NCBI GenBank assembly: GCA_031390425.1
Contig: JANMTL010000130.1
Location: 1-20,551, forward strand
Length of the DNA: 20,551 nucleotides
Source of the DNA: PBB1 sp031390425
GTDB taxonomy: Bacteria > Pseudomonadota > Gammaproteobacteria > Burkholderiales > Burkholderiaceae_C
Direction of reading: 5' to 3'
Shown: positions 1-7,325 of the stretch, piece by piece
Layout of the letters: each line of letters begins with the position of its first letter
Position numbering within the stretch: position 1 is the stretch's first letter
Notes under the pieces: model-generated
What the model was told of the DNA's origin: nothing
The model's input: the letters and a program-made list of their open reading frames with translations, nothing else
Database searches by the model: none
Program-made: the position numbers and the translations under genes

Positions 1-150
1 CCCTTCGGGGGCGGGCCTTTGCGGGCGATGCGCTTCGTTCCGAAGCCGGGGGCGGGCAGAGAGCCCGACCCCGACTTCGCGCCTTGCGCCTCATCCCGCA
101 AAGACTCCGCCGCGCACGGCGCGGACTTGTTCAGCGTTGCCCTAACTGCG
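1..150. repeat. GC-rich hairpin and repeat tract downstream of the glycosyltransferase gene
   Basis: No convincing gene is seen here. An 11-bp direct repeat, CGGGGGCGGGC, occurs at 6-16 and 47-57. A TTTGCGGG at about 17-25 is mirrored by CCCGCAAA at about 96-103, and the two arms enclose further short inverted repeats such as GGGC/GCCC around 54-66. A 6-bp stem with a 3-nt loop lies at 110-124 (CCGCGC, ACG, GCGCGG). A 9-bp direct repeat GTTCAGCGT lies at 129-137 and 150-158, overlapping the end of the neighbouring gene. The tract could be a transcription-terminating structure, a REP-like element or the edge of a small mobile element. The window edge prevents a decision, and no T-run supporting a classical terminator is visible. 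Confidence 0.35.
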
Positions 151-151
151 T

Positions 152-1291
152 TCAGCGTGGCACGACCTGCTGCGCACGGTGGGCCTCGAGAAATTCGAGA
201 ATTCGCGCCGCGCGGTTCTCCCAGGTATAGGTGCGCAGAGTCTGTTGTGCCGCCTGCGCGAGCCGAAGCCGCAGCGCACCGTCCGCAGCCAGCGTGCGGA
301 TCGCCTCGGCCAGCGCGCTCGGATCGTCGGGACGCGGCATCAGGGCGGTCTCGCCGTTCACAAGAATCTCGCGCAGCACCGGCAGATCCGAGGTCACGAT
401 CGGCAGCCCGGCGCCCATGTACTCGAACAACTTGAGCGGCGACATCCAGGCCGCGAGGCTCGCGTGCTCGGGCGTCCTGACCCCGTGCACGACGGCACCG
501 TAAGGCGCCAGTGCGATGTCGTAGTCCAGCAGCCGACGCTGGCATTCGTCGTACGGCAGCGCGCCGAGGAAGCGCACATTGGACGGCGCCCGGCTGCGCA
601 GCAACTCGATCTGCGCGGTCTCGCCGCCGATGACGTCGAAGGCCACCTCGGGCACCCCCGCCGCTGCCGAGAGCAGCGTCTCGACGCCTTTGCCGCGATG
701 AAAACTGCCGCAGTAGACCGCGCGCACCGGATCGTTCGCACGCAACCTCGGCTCGACGATGCGGTCGGCACGCACGCCATCGTGCGCGACCAGAATCCGC
801 CGTGGGTTGAGCGCAGGAAAGCGCGCCAGCAGCTCGACGCGCAGGCTGTCCGTGGTGACGACGAGGCCGAGGAAACCGGGCGCTTCGACGATGCGCCGCA
901 ATGCTGCCGACTTTCGTTCGCTGCGCGGCGGGTGATGCAACTCGAAGCCGGTCAAATAGCCCCAGGCCGCCATTCGCGAGAGCACGGCCAGGTTGCGGCC
1001 GAAATACAGCGTGCCCGCGCTGCGCGCCTGTCCGCGGCCGAGGTGGCGGCCGAGCATCCAAAGCGCGTTCGCCGTGCGGGACGTGAAGCAAATGTGAAAC
1101 GCGTGGCGAAGCCCGTAATGCGCCTGCACCGAGGCATCGGTGCCCCGCGTGGCGCGCAATTGCACCGGCAGACCGAGGCCCGCGAAGGCGTCGCACATCT
1201 GCGCGACGTGCACCGCGTTGGCTTCGTTCGACGGCAGGGTCGATGCCGACACGTAGACGAGGGAGTGGGGGGAGTGACGTGGCTGAAACAT
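152..1291 (-). CDS. Glycosyltransferase, GT4-like (GT-B fold)
   Basis: This 379-residue protein looks like a retaining GT-B glycosyltransferase that transfers a sugar from a nucleotide-sugar donor at the cytoplasmic membrane face. The N-terminal half begins with a beta strand LVYVSAS and a helix rich in HVAQMCDAF, typical of the acceptor domain. The C-terminal half has a donor-site glycine region (YCGSFHRGKG) and the late GT4 signature around residues 284-310, including KLFEYMGAGLPIVTSD and a second glutamate in REIL, matching the EX7E-type arrangement. The ATG at 1291 is preferred because it lies 4 bp after the stop of the upstream gene; a longer frame to 1399 would overlap that gene by about 100 bp. 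It is the last gene of the four-gene minus-strand unit. The sugar and acceptor are unknown; the lipid-gene context suggests a glycolipid headgroup, but polysaccharide synthesis is equally possible. Confidence 0.85.
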   Translation of the reverse strand: MFQPRHSPHSLVYVSASTLPSNEANAVHVAQMCDAFAGLGLPVQLRATRGTDASVQAHYGLRHAFHICFTSRTANALWMLGRHLGRGQARSAGTLYFGRNLAVLSRMAAWGYLTGFELHHPPRSERKSAALRRIVEAPGFLGLVVTTDSLRVELLARFPALNPRRILVAHDGVRADRIVEPRLRANDPVRAVYCGSFHRGKGVETLLSAAAGVPEVAFDVIGGETAQIELLRSRAPSNVRFLGALPYDECQRRLLDYDIALAPYGAVVHGVRTPEHASLAAWMSPLKLFEYMGAGLPIVTSDLPVLREILVNGETALMPRPDDPSALAEAIRTLAADGALRLRLAQAAQQTLRTYTWENRAARILEFLEAHRAQQVVPR

Positions 1292-1295
1292 GTCG

Positions 1296-2510
1296 CTAAT
1301 CAAGCAAGGTCTTGAGCACGCTGTCGCGTGGCTGCGCACCCACCACCGACCCCGAAGGCGCCGCAGGGTAGCAGACCGTGTCTGCCCCCCGGCCTTCATC
1401 GCTGCCGTTCGAAGTCAGGGACCCACAGACGTCGAGCCACCGCGCGAGCACGCGCTCGGCATGGTCGGTCTGCAGGGCCTTGGCCTGCCCTCGGGACGCG
1501 TCGGCGACGCGGCGCGCGGGGTCGGACGCATATCGGCGCAGTCCCTCTGCCATGTCGCCGAGCGCGATCACGTCGTCGTAAGCCGCGTAGCTGGGCACCG
1601 GGTCCGCCACCACAGCGAGGCCCGCGCGCAACGCGGTGACGACGCGGTTGTCGCTCTTGCAATCGGTGAACTCGTTCGGGCTGGCCGGTATCAGCGCGAT
1701 GTGCTGTCGACGCAGCACGCTGTCGAAGGTCGCGGCATGCCACTCGATGTATCGACTCGGCAGCGCGGCGGCCTCTACGAGCGATCGGTATCGCTGGGCG
1801 CTGTTGCTGATGACCGTCAGATGCAGCGGGTGGCGCCGATGCAGCGCGGCAAGCATCGGAGCGATCCGTGCCAGATCGACCATGCCCGACTGCCGCAAGC
1901 GCCCTTCGGAACTGCCGAACCACACGAGTCGGGTCACGCCCGGCGGCGCGATGCGTTCCAGGCAGGCCAGCGCGCGACGCGCCTGCCAGCCACGCCACAT
2001 CCGACGCCAGCGCGGTGTCTCGACGATCGACAGATCGTCAGGCAGGTCGCCGATCACCACCACCCGGCTCGCTGCCGGGCACTCCCGCGCGACGATCCGG
2101 GCCAGCGGAGCGGCCGAGGTGACGATGACATCGGCCAACGCCGCCAGCGCGCGCAGGTTTTCGACATGACGAAGGTGTTGCGGACGCTCGGATGCCGGGA
2201 CGAAGTGGTTGTCACAAAGGTCGAGAACCAGCCGCCCGCCGTGTTGCACGAAGCGGCGCAACTGCGTCACGGTGTCCTCGTCGTAGCGCTTGCTCACGAC
2301 CACGCAGCGGTAGCGCGCGACATCGTTGGCGTCGAACCACGCCGTCGCAACGCCTCGCTGCGACAACGAGCGCATCAGCAGGGCCGCCCGCAGGCGCACG
2401 CTCGCCACCTGCAGGTCCGTCGATTTGCTCCACCAGGCGATGCAAGGCTCGCTCAACGCATCGCCTGCGGCCGAACGATCGTTCCAAGAGCGAGGACCAC
2501 GCTCAACCAT
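1296..2510 (-). CDS. Glycosyltransferase-like protein, family uncertain
   Basis: This 404-residue soluble protein has the alternating beta-strand/helix layout of a GT-B enzyme. An N-terminal half starts at CIAWWSKS, followed by VVVSKRYDEDTVTQL and VLDLCDNHF strands. A C-terminal half contains RLVWFGSSEG, LTVISNS, and a late segment SDNRVVTALRAGLAVVADPVPSY that resembles the donor-binding end of GT4 enzymes. A clear EX7E motif is not seen, so the family call is weaker than for its downstream neighbour. The start at 2510 is chosen because an AGGA ribosome-binding site sits 7 nt upstream and the gene then begins 17 bp after the preceding stop. A frame open to 2648 would overlap that gene. The last about 30 residues are low-complexity. 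Its partner gene follows after only 4 bp. Confidence 0.65.
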   Translation of the reverse strand: MVERGPRSWNDRSAAGDALSEPCIAWWSKSTDLQVASVRLRAALLMRSLSQRGVATAWFDANDVARYRCVVVSKRYDEDTVTQLRRFVQHGGRLVLDLCDNHFVPASERPQHLRHVENLRALAALADVIVTSAAPLARIVARECPAASRVVVIGDLPDDLSIVETPRWRRMWRGWQARRALACLERIAPPGVTRLVWFGSSEGRLRQSGMVDLARIAPMLAALHRRHPLHLTVISNSAQRYRSLVEAAALPSRYIEWHAATFDSVLRRQHIALIPASPNEFTDCKSDNRVVTALRAGLAVVADPVPSYAAYDDVIALGDMAEGLRRYASDPARRVADASRGQAKALQTDHAERVLARWLDVCGSLTSNGSDEGRGADTVCYPAAPSGSVVGAQPRDSVLKTLLD

Positions 2511-2517
2511 CCGCTCG

Positions 2518-2521
2518 TCCT
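2518..2521 (-). promoter_or_regulatory. Ribosome-binding site deciding the start at 2510
   Basis: On the minus strand AGGA lies 7 nt before the ATG at 2510. It supports this start over longer in-frame alternatives that overlap the upstream gene. Confidence 0.6.
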
Positions 2522-2527
2522 GCGACG

Positions 2528-3481
2528 TCACCGCAAGACCTTCAGCTTGCGCAGCCGCCGGTAGAGCCCCGGTAACGCCAGCAGCGGATGGCGTCGCTGC
2601 CACGCCGTGGTTTCGAGCCGGACGCCGGCGTGACGTTCGACTTTCCACACCACGTAGTCCAACGCCCCTTCAAAGGTGAAAGCCGCCTTCATCAGCCGCA
2701 GCAGATTCAGCGGCTTGCCGAGTCGCCTGCGCAGCGCCCAGCGACGCGTCGCGGCGGCGCGCGAGGACGCCGACAGCAGCGGGGCGAGTTGCCCGTCGCC
2801 GACGGCCTCGAAGCCGATCCCGGCCGCGCGCCAGGCTTCGGGCAGCAGGCGTGCATAGCGCTCGGCATCGCGTGCCACCAGATCGTCGCCACGGGCCTGT
2901 CGCTCGACCCTCAGCTCGGCCGCATAGGTGCGGGTGTACAGCGCGCGCCAATAGGCCAGCGCCTCTCCACGCTCGGGGCCCAACTCGGCCGCCCAACGCG
3001 CGGCGGTCAGCACCGCTTGCAGCACTGCATCGATGGCGGCGTCGCGATCGCGATCGCTGCGTGACCACGCACAGCAGCAGGGTTGCGAAAAGCGCGCCCA
3101 CAGGGTCGTGTCGAGCGCGTCGAACGACACGCCGCGCTGAAACTGTGCAAGGCTGATCAGCGCGTACTTGGCGCGCAGCGGTTTGCCATCGGTGCTGGCT
3201 TCGACTGCGGTTTCAACACAACCCACGTTGGGCGGCAGCAAGCCGTTGGCGAACGCAGCCACGCGCGAGCCGGGCCAGGCGCCGACGCGGTCGAGCAGCA
3301 CGTAAAAATCGAGCACGCCGTCGAGCCGCGCATCGCGCAGGTTGGATCCGTAGAACAGCACCGCGACCGCCGCACCCCCGGCACGGGCCGCGAGCTGCGC
3401 GGCGAGTGCCACCACCGCAGGCGGCAGCTCACGCCGCATTTCGGCGCCGAGGATACAGCGCAGCGGCTCGCTGTCGTTCAC
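2528..3481 (-). CDS. Tam41-like nucleotidyltransferase, putative CDP-diacylglycerol synthase
   Basis: This 317-residue protein has a nucleotidyltransferase signature, LFYGSNLR (residues 42-49) followed by LDFYVLLD (57-64). This is the YGS...DF pattern of the Tam41/Mmp37 family, which makes CDP-diacylglycerol from phosphatidic acid and CTP on the inner membrane of mitochondria. Further family-like positions are AKYALIS (104-110, compare the Tam41 KYGVVS block), TTLWARFSQP (125-134, compare TLY-AGR-KP) and a C-terminal KAAFTFEGALDYVVWKVER resembling the terminal lysine-rich helix. No transmembrane segment is evident. The GTG start overlaps the preceding phosphotransferase stop as GTGA; an ATG at 3439 is possible. 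Its position directly after a CDP-alcohol phosphotransferase fits supply of a CDP-activated lipid. The similarity is recognised by eye and is distant, so another nucleotidyltransferase activity cannot be excluded. Confidence 0.6.
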   Translation of the reverse strand: MNDSEPLRCILGAEMRRELPPAVVALAAQLAARAGGAAVAVLFYGSNLRDARLDGVLDFYVLLDRVGAWPGSRVAAFANGLLPPNVGCVETAVEASTDGKPLRAKYALISLAQFQRGVSFDALDTTLWARFSQPCCCAWSRSDRDRDAAIDAVLQAVLTAARWAAELGPERGEALAYWRALYTRTYAAELRVERQARGDDLVARDAERYARLLPEAWRAAGIGFEAVGDGQLAPLLSASSRAAATRRWALRRRLGKPLNLLRLMKAAFTFEGALDYVVWKVERHAGVRLETTAWQRRHPLLALPGLYRRLRKLKVLR

Positions 3482-4596
3482 AGCGCCAACCACGAACGCA
3501 GCCGCCCGCGGCGCCGCACCAGCGCGGCCTGCACGATGCGCAGCGCGTGGATCGCCAGACACAACGCGGTCCACCCCGCGACCGCGAGGATGCCCATATC
3601 GGGGCGCCCCGCGAGCAGCGACGCGCTCAACAGCAACAGGTTCGGATTGCGCCGCGCCGTGATCAGGCGCAGCCGGCTGTCGAAGCGCTGCCAGACGTGC
3701 ATGTCCATGCCGAAGCAGGCGATGAAGATGCCTTCTTCGATGCGCTGCAGCACATAGCCACCGACGATCACCGTCAACACCGCGCTCGCCTGCGGCAAGG
3801 TGAAGCCGGCCGCTGGCAAACCGACGATCCAGGCCCACCACCAGAACGGCGGGTGGATCAGATCGATCGAGTGGTCGAACACATTGCCCCAGCGCGACGA
3901 GGTCAGGGTCACGCGCGCCAGCTTGCCGTCGACGGTGTCCAGAAAGGTCATGCCCCAGGCCGCGAGCAGGCCCCAGGCGTAATGGCCGGTCCAGAACAGC
4001 GCCATCGCGGCGAACACCAGCACCAGGCTCGCCGAGGTGACCTGGTTCGGCGTGATGCCGGCATTCGCGCACAGCCGAGTGACCCAGCGGGCCGGCCGTG
4101 GCCAGGCGTACAGCGTGACCAGATCGGTGACGCCCTTGTAGGCGCCCGCAAAGATGCGCCGCTCGATCGCGGGCAGGTCGTCGGCAACGAGCGGCATCAG
4201 GTACGGCGGTTCGCGCTTGCGCAGCACGTCGTTGTAGCCATCGGCCAGCTGCGCCGGGGTGACCGGGCGCGCCGTGGCGGGCGCACGCCGCTGGGCGAGC
4301 AGCACGGCAGCGTCTGCGGCAGGTGCCGCCACGGCCAGCGCAACGACGCCACCGTCGGGCGCCACCAGCGCCACGTCGTCCGACGCCGCAGCGAGGCCGC
4401 GAACGAAGGCATCGTCGTAGACCCAGTCCGCACGCAGCAGCACGATTCGTTGCGCATCGGACGCGTCGTCGAGGGCCCCGACTTTCGCGAGTTGCCGTCG
4501 CAGCCGGACCTCGGAAGACAGCCCCCAGATTCGCAGCGGAGATTCGCCGACGACGATGCCGACCGTGCGGCGGTCAGGCGCCTCTGAGGCGCTCAC
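3478..4596 (-). CDS. CDP-alcohol phosphotransferase with degenerate nucleotidyltransferase-like N-terminal domain
   Basis: This 372-residue membrane protein carries the complete CDP-alcohol phosphotransferase signature: D220, D223-G224, A227-R228, G237, D241 and D245 in FLDTVDGKLAR...GNVFDHSID. These enzymes move a phospho-alcohol from a CDP donor to an acceptor, or use CDP-DAG as donor. Hydrophobic segments surround the motif (for example about 188-216 and 249-290). Residues 1-150 are extra. They contain IVLLRADWVYDDAFVRG, similar in shape to the acceptor half of sugar nucleotidyltransferases, but no GxGxR loop, so this part looks inactive or substrate-binding. The layout recalls thermophile IPCT-DIPP synthases. 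The GTG start at 4596 leaves 97 bp to the divergent phosphoesterase gene; a frame open to 5226 overlaps that gene and is rejected. It is first in the minus-strand unit. Confidence 0.85.
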   Translation of the reverse strand: MSASEAPDRRTVGIVVGESPLRIWGLSSEVRLRRQLAKVGALDDASDAQRIVLLRADWVYDDAFVRGLAAASDDVALVAPDGGVVALAVAAPAADAAVLLAQRRAPATARPVTPAQLADGYNDVLRKREPPYLMPLVADDLPAIERRIFAGAYKGVTDLVTLYAWPRPARWVTRLCANAGITPNQVTSASLVLVFAAMALFWTGHYAWGLLAAWGMTFLDTVDGKLARVTLTSSRWGNVFDHSIDLIHPPFWWWAWIVGLPAAGFTLPQASAVLTVIVGGYVLQRIEEGIFIACFGMDMHVWQRFDSRLRLITARRNPNLLLLSASLLAGRPDMGILAVAGWTALCLAIHALRIVQAALVRRRGRLRSWLAL

Positions 4597-4693
4597 CGGG
4601 CCGACCCATCGCCCAGCGGCGCAAATTCTTTTGGCATCATCGACAGGTGAGCATCCGAGGCGTGGGAATCGAAACAGCAACCGCAGATTATCG
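4597..4693. promoter_or_regulatory. Divergent intergenic region between lipid operons
   Basis: These 97 bp separate the starts of the minus-strand unit and the plus-strand operon, so both promoters should lie here or nearby. The segment at about 4621-4640 is locally A+T-richer (AAATTCTTTTGGCATCATCG). No convincing -35/-10 pair was found on either strand by eye. Confidence 0.45.
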
Positions 4694-5626
4694 ATGCGCG
4701 ACTTGACGTTCGCGCACCTCTCCGACCTGCACCTGCCGTTCGAGCCGCAGTTGTCGCTGCGGCAGCACCTGTCGAAACGGCAGCTCAGCGTCTGGTCGTG
4801 GCGCCGCCGCCACGCGGTGCAAAGCAGCGGCATCCTCGACGCGCTGAAGCACGACCTGCTGACCCATGCAGTCGACCACGTCGTGATCACCGGCGACATC
4901 ACCAACTTCTCGCTGCCGGGCGAATTCAAGCAGGCGGCCGACTGGCTGGCCGCGCTGGCACCGGCCGAGCAGATCAGCCTGGTCCCCGGCAACCACGACG
5001 CGCTGGTGGCCGTGGCCGCCACCGAGGGGCTCGGCCTTTGGGATGCGTGGACCCGGCTGCAGGACGGCTGGCCGTTCGTGCATCGCGTCGGCGATGTGGC
5101 GCTGATCGGACTCAACTCGGCGCTGCCGACGGCGCCGCTGCTGGCGCGTGGCCGTTTGGGACCGCAGCAGCTCGCGCGCCTCGAACAGGTGCTCGTCAGC
5201 GAAGGCGCAGCCGGTCGGGTGCGCATCGTGATGCTGCATCACCCGGCAGCCGAAGGCGCGATCGGCTGGCGCAAGGCGCTCGCCGATGGCGATGCGCTGC
5301 GCGCGGTGCTCAGGCGCGCGGGTGCGGAACTGCTGCTGCATGGACATGCGCGCGATGCCCGCCTGGACACGATTGGCGGGCCTCGCGAAGCGATCCCCTG
5401 TCTGTGCGTGCCGTCGTCCACGGCGCTGCCGAACCCGCAGGATCAGGGCGCGCGCTGGCACCGGATGCGCCTGATCGGCAACCGCAGCGATCCCCGCGCA
5501 GAGGTGACCGTGCGGCGCTGGTCGATCGACGCACAGGCCTTCCTCACGGACGGCGCCTACGAGCTGTGCCTGCCGCGATGCGCCGCAGTGTCGCAGACGA
5601 TAATTGAAGCGCCCGAAACCCCATGA
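4694..5626 (+). CDS. Calcineurin-like metallophosphoesterase
   Basis: This 310-residue protein has the metal-binding blocks of the calcineurin phosphoesterase superfamily in order: HLSDLHL (D11, H13), TGDIT (67-70), PGNHD (99-102), LHHP and a C-terminal LHGHARD. Members hydrolyse phosphomono- or diesters using two metal ions; there is no signal peptide or membrane helix, so it should be cytoplasmic. The ATG at 4694 is chosen because HLSDLHL then follows within ten residues, as usual in the family. It is the first gene of the plus-strand operon, and its stop overlaps the next start as ATGA. In this setting it might remove a phosphate from a headgroup or lipid intermediate, by analogy with phosphatases of phosphoinositol-lipid routes or with LpxH. 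The substrate cannot be read from the sequence. Confidence 0.85.
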   Translation: MRDLTFAHLSDLHLPFEPQLSLRQHLSKRQLSVWSWRRRHAVQSSGILDALKHDLLTHAVDHVVITGDITNFSLPGEFKQAADWLAALAPAEQISLVPGNHDALVAVAATEGLGLWDAWTRLQDGWPFVHRVGDVALIGLNSALPTAPLLARGRLGPQQLARLEQVLVSEGAAGRVRIVMLHHPAAEGAIGWRKALADGDALRAVLRRAGAELLLHGHARDARLDTIGGPREAIPCLCVPSSTALPNPQDQGARWHRMRLIGNRSDPRAEVTVRRWSIDAQAFLTDGAYELCLPRCAAVSQTIIEAPETP

Positions 5627-6078
5627 ATCCGAGCATGGCCAATGCCACCGAGACCAAGTTCGGCGATCCCACCACGCGGCTCGCTCAGACCGATTGCTGG
5701 ACCGTGCTGCTGCGGCCCAAGCAGCCCACGCTCGGCTCGCTGGTGCTGATCTGTCGCGAGCCGGTGCGCGCCTTTGCCGATGTGAGCCCGCAGGCCTACG
5801 CCGAGATGCGCGCGGTGGTGCGTCGCATCGAAGCCACGCTGCACGAGGTGGTCGCCTATGAACGAATCAACTTCCTGATGTTGATGATGGTCGACCCGGA
5901 CGTGCACTTTCACGTGATCCCGCGCTACGCAAGAACGCGCCTCTTCGGCGGTGCCGAGTTCCCCGACGCCGGCTGGCCCGGGCCTCCGGCGCTGGATGCA
6001 GCGGTGTCGCCGGACGCCGCCATGAGCGACGCCTTGCTGGTGCCGCTGCGCGCAGCGTGGCTGCGCAGCGTGGGCTGA
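5623..6078 (+). CDS. HIT-family (histidine triad) hydrolase
   Basis: This 151-residue protein ends its HIT domain with DPDVHFHVIPRY (residues 91-102), matching the HxHxH-x-x-PR block of Fhit-like nucleotidyl hydrolases and transferases. H95 corresponds to the catalytic nucleophile and H97 to the last histidine; the first triad position is aspartate (D93). Such enzymes cleave nucleoside phosphate esters or anhydrides with a nucleotidyl-histidine intermediate. The ATG overlaps the phosphoesterase stop as ATGA; a second ATG at 5635 is possible. The product could break down or recycle a CDP- or other NDP-activated intermediate from the surrounding lipid enzymes. That is inference from context only; a general dinucleotide polyphosphate hydrolase is the default alternative. 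Confidence 0.8.
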   Translation: MNPSMANATETKFGDPTTRLAQTDCWTVLLRPKQPTLGSLVLICREPVRAFADVSPQAYAEMRAVVRRIEATLHEVVAYERINFLMLMMVDPDVHFHVIPRYARTRLFGGAEFPDAGWPGPPALDAAVSPDAAMSDALLVPLRAAWLRSVG

Positions 6079-7325
6079 CCTTGCTGTACTGGTTCACCTT
6101 CGATCGACTCGACCGCTACGCGCTGCGCCTGATCGCCGGTCCGCTGGCGCTGTCGCTGGTGGCGCTGTTGCTGGCGCAACTGCTCGAACGCTTGCTGCGC
6201 CTGTTCGATCTGGCGGCGTCTGTCGGTGCGGGGCCGTCGAGCGTGCTCGTGATGGCGGCCACGCTGGTGCCGCACTACCTCGGCCTGGCCCTGCCGATGG
6301 CCTTCACTGCCTCGATATTCATGGCCACGGCGCGCATGTGCGACGACAACGAGCTCGACGTGATGCTCATCACCGGTCGATCGATTGCCCGCATCGCGGC
6401 GCCCTACTTCGTGCTGGCGCTGATGCTCGGGCTGTTCAGTCTGTACCTGTACGGCCAACTTCAGCCGCTGGCGCGCTACGGCTACCACGTCGCGGTGAAC
6501 CAGGTGCTGCAAACGAGCTGGAACGCCAAAGTCGAAGAGAACCGCTTCGTCGACATCGGACGGGGCGTCAACTTCAGCGCGGATGCAATCGACGCCGATG
6601 GTCGGGGTCTGCGCGGCGTGTTCATGGCGCAGCGCAGCGCAGGCGGCGAGAAGATCCTGACGGCACCGCGCGGTCGACTCGTGCCCACGCCCGAGGGCCT
6701 GCAGTTGCGCTTTGAAGACGGGCAAATCATGCATGAGCGCGAAAGCGCGGCGCCGGTCGACGCAGCCGCCAGCGGCGCAGCGGCAGGCGGCACTGCAGCA
6801 AGCGGCAACGCGATCTCGATTTCGCGCTTCGCGCACGGTGTCTCCGACCACGATCTGTCGCCCCGCGCGACGCCTTTGGCAGCGCGCGGTGACTCGGTGC
6901 GCGAGCGGACCCTGCCCGAGCTGTGGCGGGACATGCACCTGGAAAACGCAGAAGCCAAACCGGCCGCCGAGTTCCACGGCCGACTGGCGCGCGCGCTGAT
7001 CTTTCCGTTCCTGCCGCTGCTGGCGCTGCCGCTCGGCATGGCCTCGAAGCGGGGCCGCCGCGCGCCCGGCGTCGTCTTCGCCACGCTGGCGCTGCTGGCC
7101 GTCGATCACGCGCTGCAGCTCGGCGAAAGCCTCGGCGAGGCGGGCCGGCTGCCGGCCGCTGCCGCCGTCTGGACGCCGTTCGCTTTCTTCGCGCTGATGA
7201 GCCTGTGGATTTTCCGCAGCAGCCTGGCCTGGCCGGGCGACAACCCGGTCTTGCGTGCCGTGATGGCGGTCGAGGGCCTGCTCGACCGCACCCGCGCGCG
7301 CCACCGCTCAAAGAGCGCTGCATGA
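6057..7325 (+). CDS. LptF/LptG-family permease (LptF-like paralogue)
   Basis: This 422-residue protein has the LptF/LptG (YjgP/YjgQ) layout: N-terminal membrane helices (about residues 24-46, 60-80 and 105-130), a periplasmic domain (about 140-300), then three C-terminal helices (about 318-400). In lipopolysaccharide export LptF and LptG form the membrane part of the LptB2FG ABC transporter. The periplasmic part contains a loop rich in Ala, Ser and Gly (about 237-255). The GTG at 6057 overlaps the HIT gene by 22 bp. A TTG at 6081 gives a shorter, family-like start (LYWFTFDRLDRYALR) just after the HIT stop and may be the true start. The next gene overlaps as ATGA. No lptA, lptB or lptC lies beside the pair, and its place between lipid-synthesis genes suggests a substrate other than lipopolysaccharide. 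Confidence 0.8.
   Translation: MAAQRGLTLLYWFTFDRLDRYALRLIAGPLALSLVALLLAQLLERLLRLFDLAASVGAGPSSVLVMAATLVPHYLGLALPMAFTASIFMATARMCDDNELDVMLITGRSIARIAAPYFVLALMLGLFSLYLYGQLQPLARYGYHVAVNQVLQTSWNAKVEENRFVDIGRGVNFSADAIDADGRGLRGVFMAQRSAGGEKILTAPRGRLVPTPEGLQLRFEDGQIMHERESAAPVDAAASGAAAGGTAASGNAISISRFAHGVSDHDLSPRATPLAARGDSVRERTLPELWRDMHLENAEAKPAAEFHGRLARALIFPFLPLLALPLGMASKRGRRAPGVVFATLALLAVDHALQLGESLGEAGRLPAAAAVWTPFAFFALMSLWIFRSSLAWPGDNPVLRAVMAVEGLLDRTRARHRSKSAA

Noticed and set aside
3482..4072. Extension of the Tam41-like frame upstream of 3481
   Set aside because: This part is a shadow of the phosphotransferase gene in another frame; the GTGA overlap gives a natural start.
4597..5226. Extension of the first CDP-alcohol phosphotransferase frame to 5226
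   Set aside because: It would run through the divergent phosphoesterase gene, which has all its metal-binding motifs. The extra residues show no domain, and GTG 4596 is a suitable start.
5925..7304. A 459-codon minus-strand open frame opposite the LptF-like gene
   Set aside because: Low-complexity Gln/Arg/His-rich translation, antisense to a membrane protein with clear family features.
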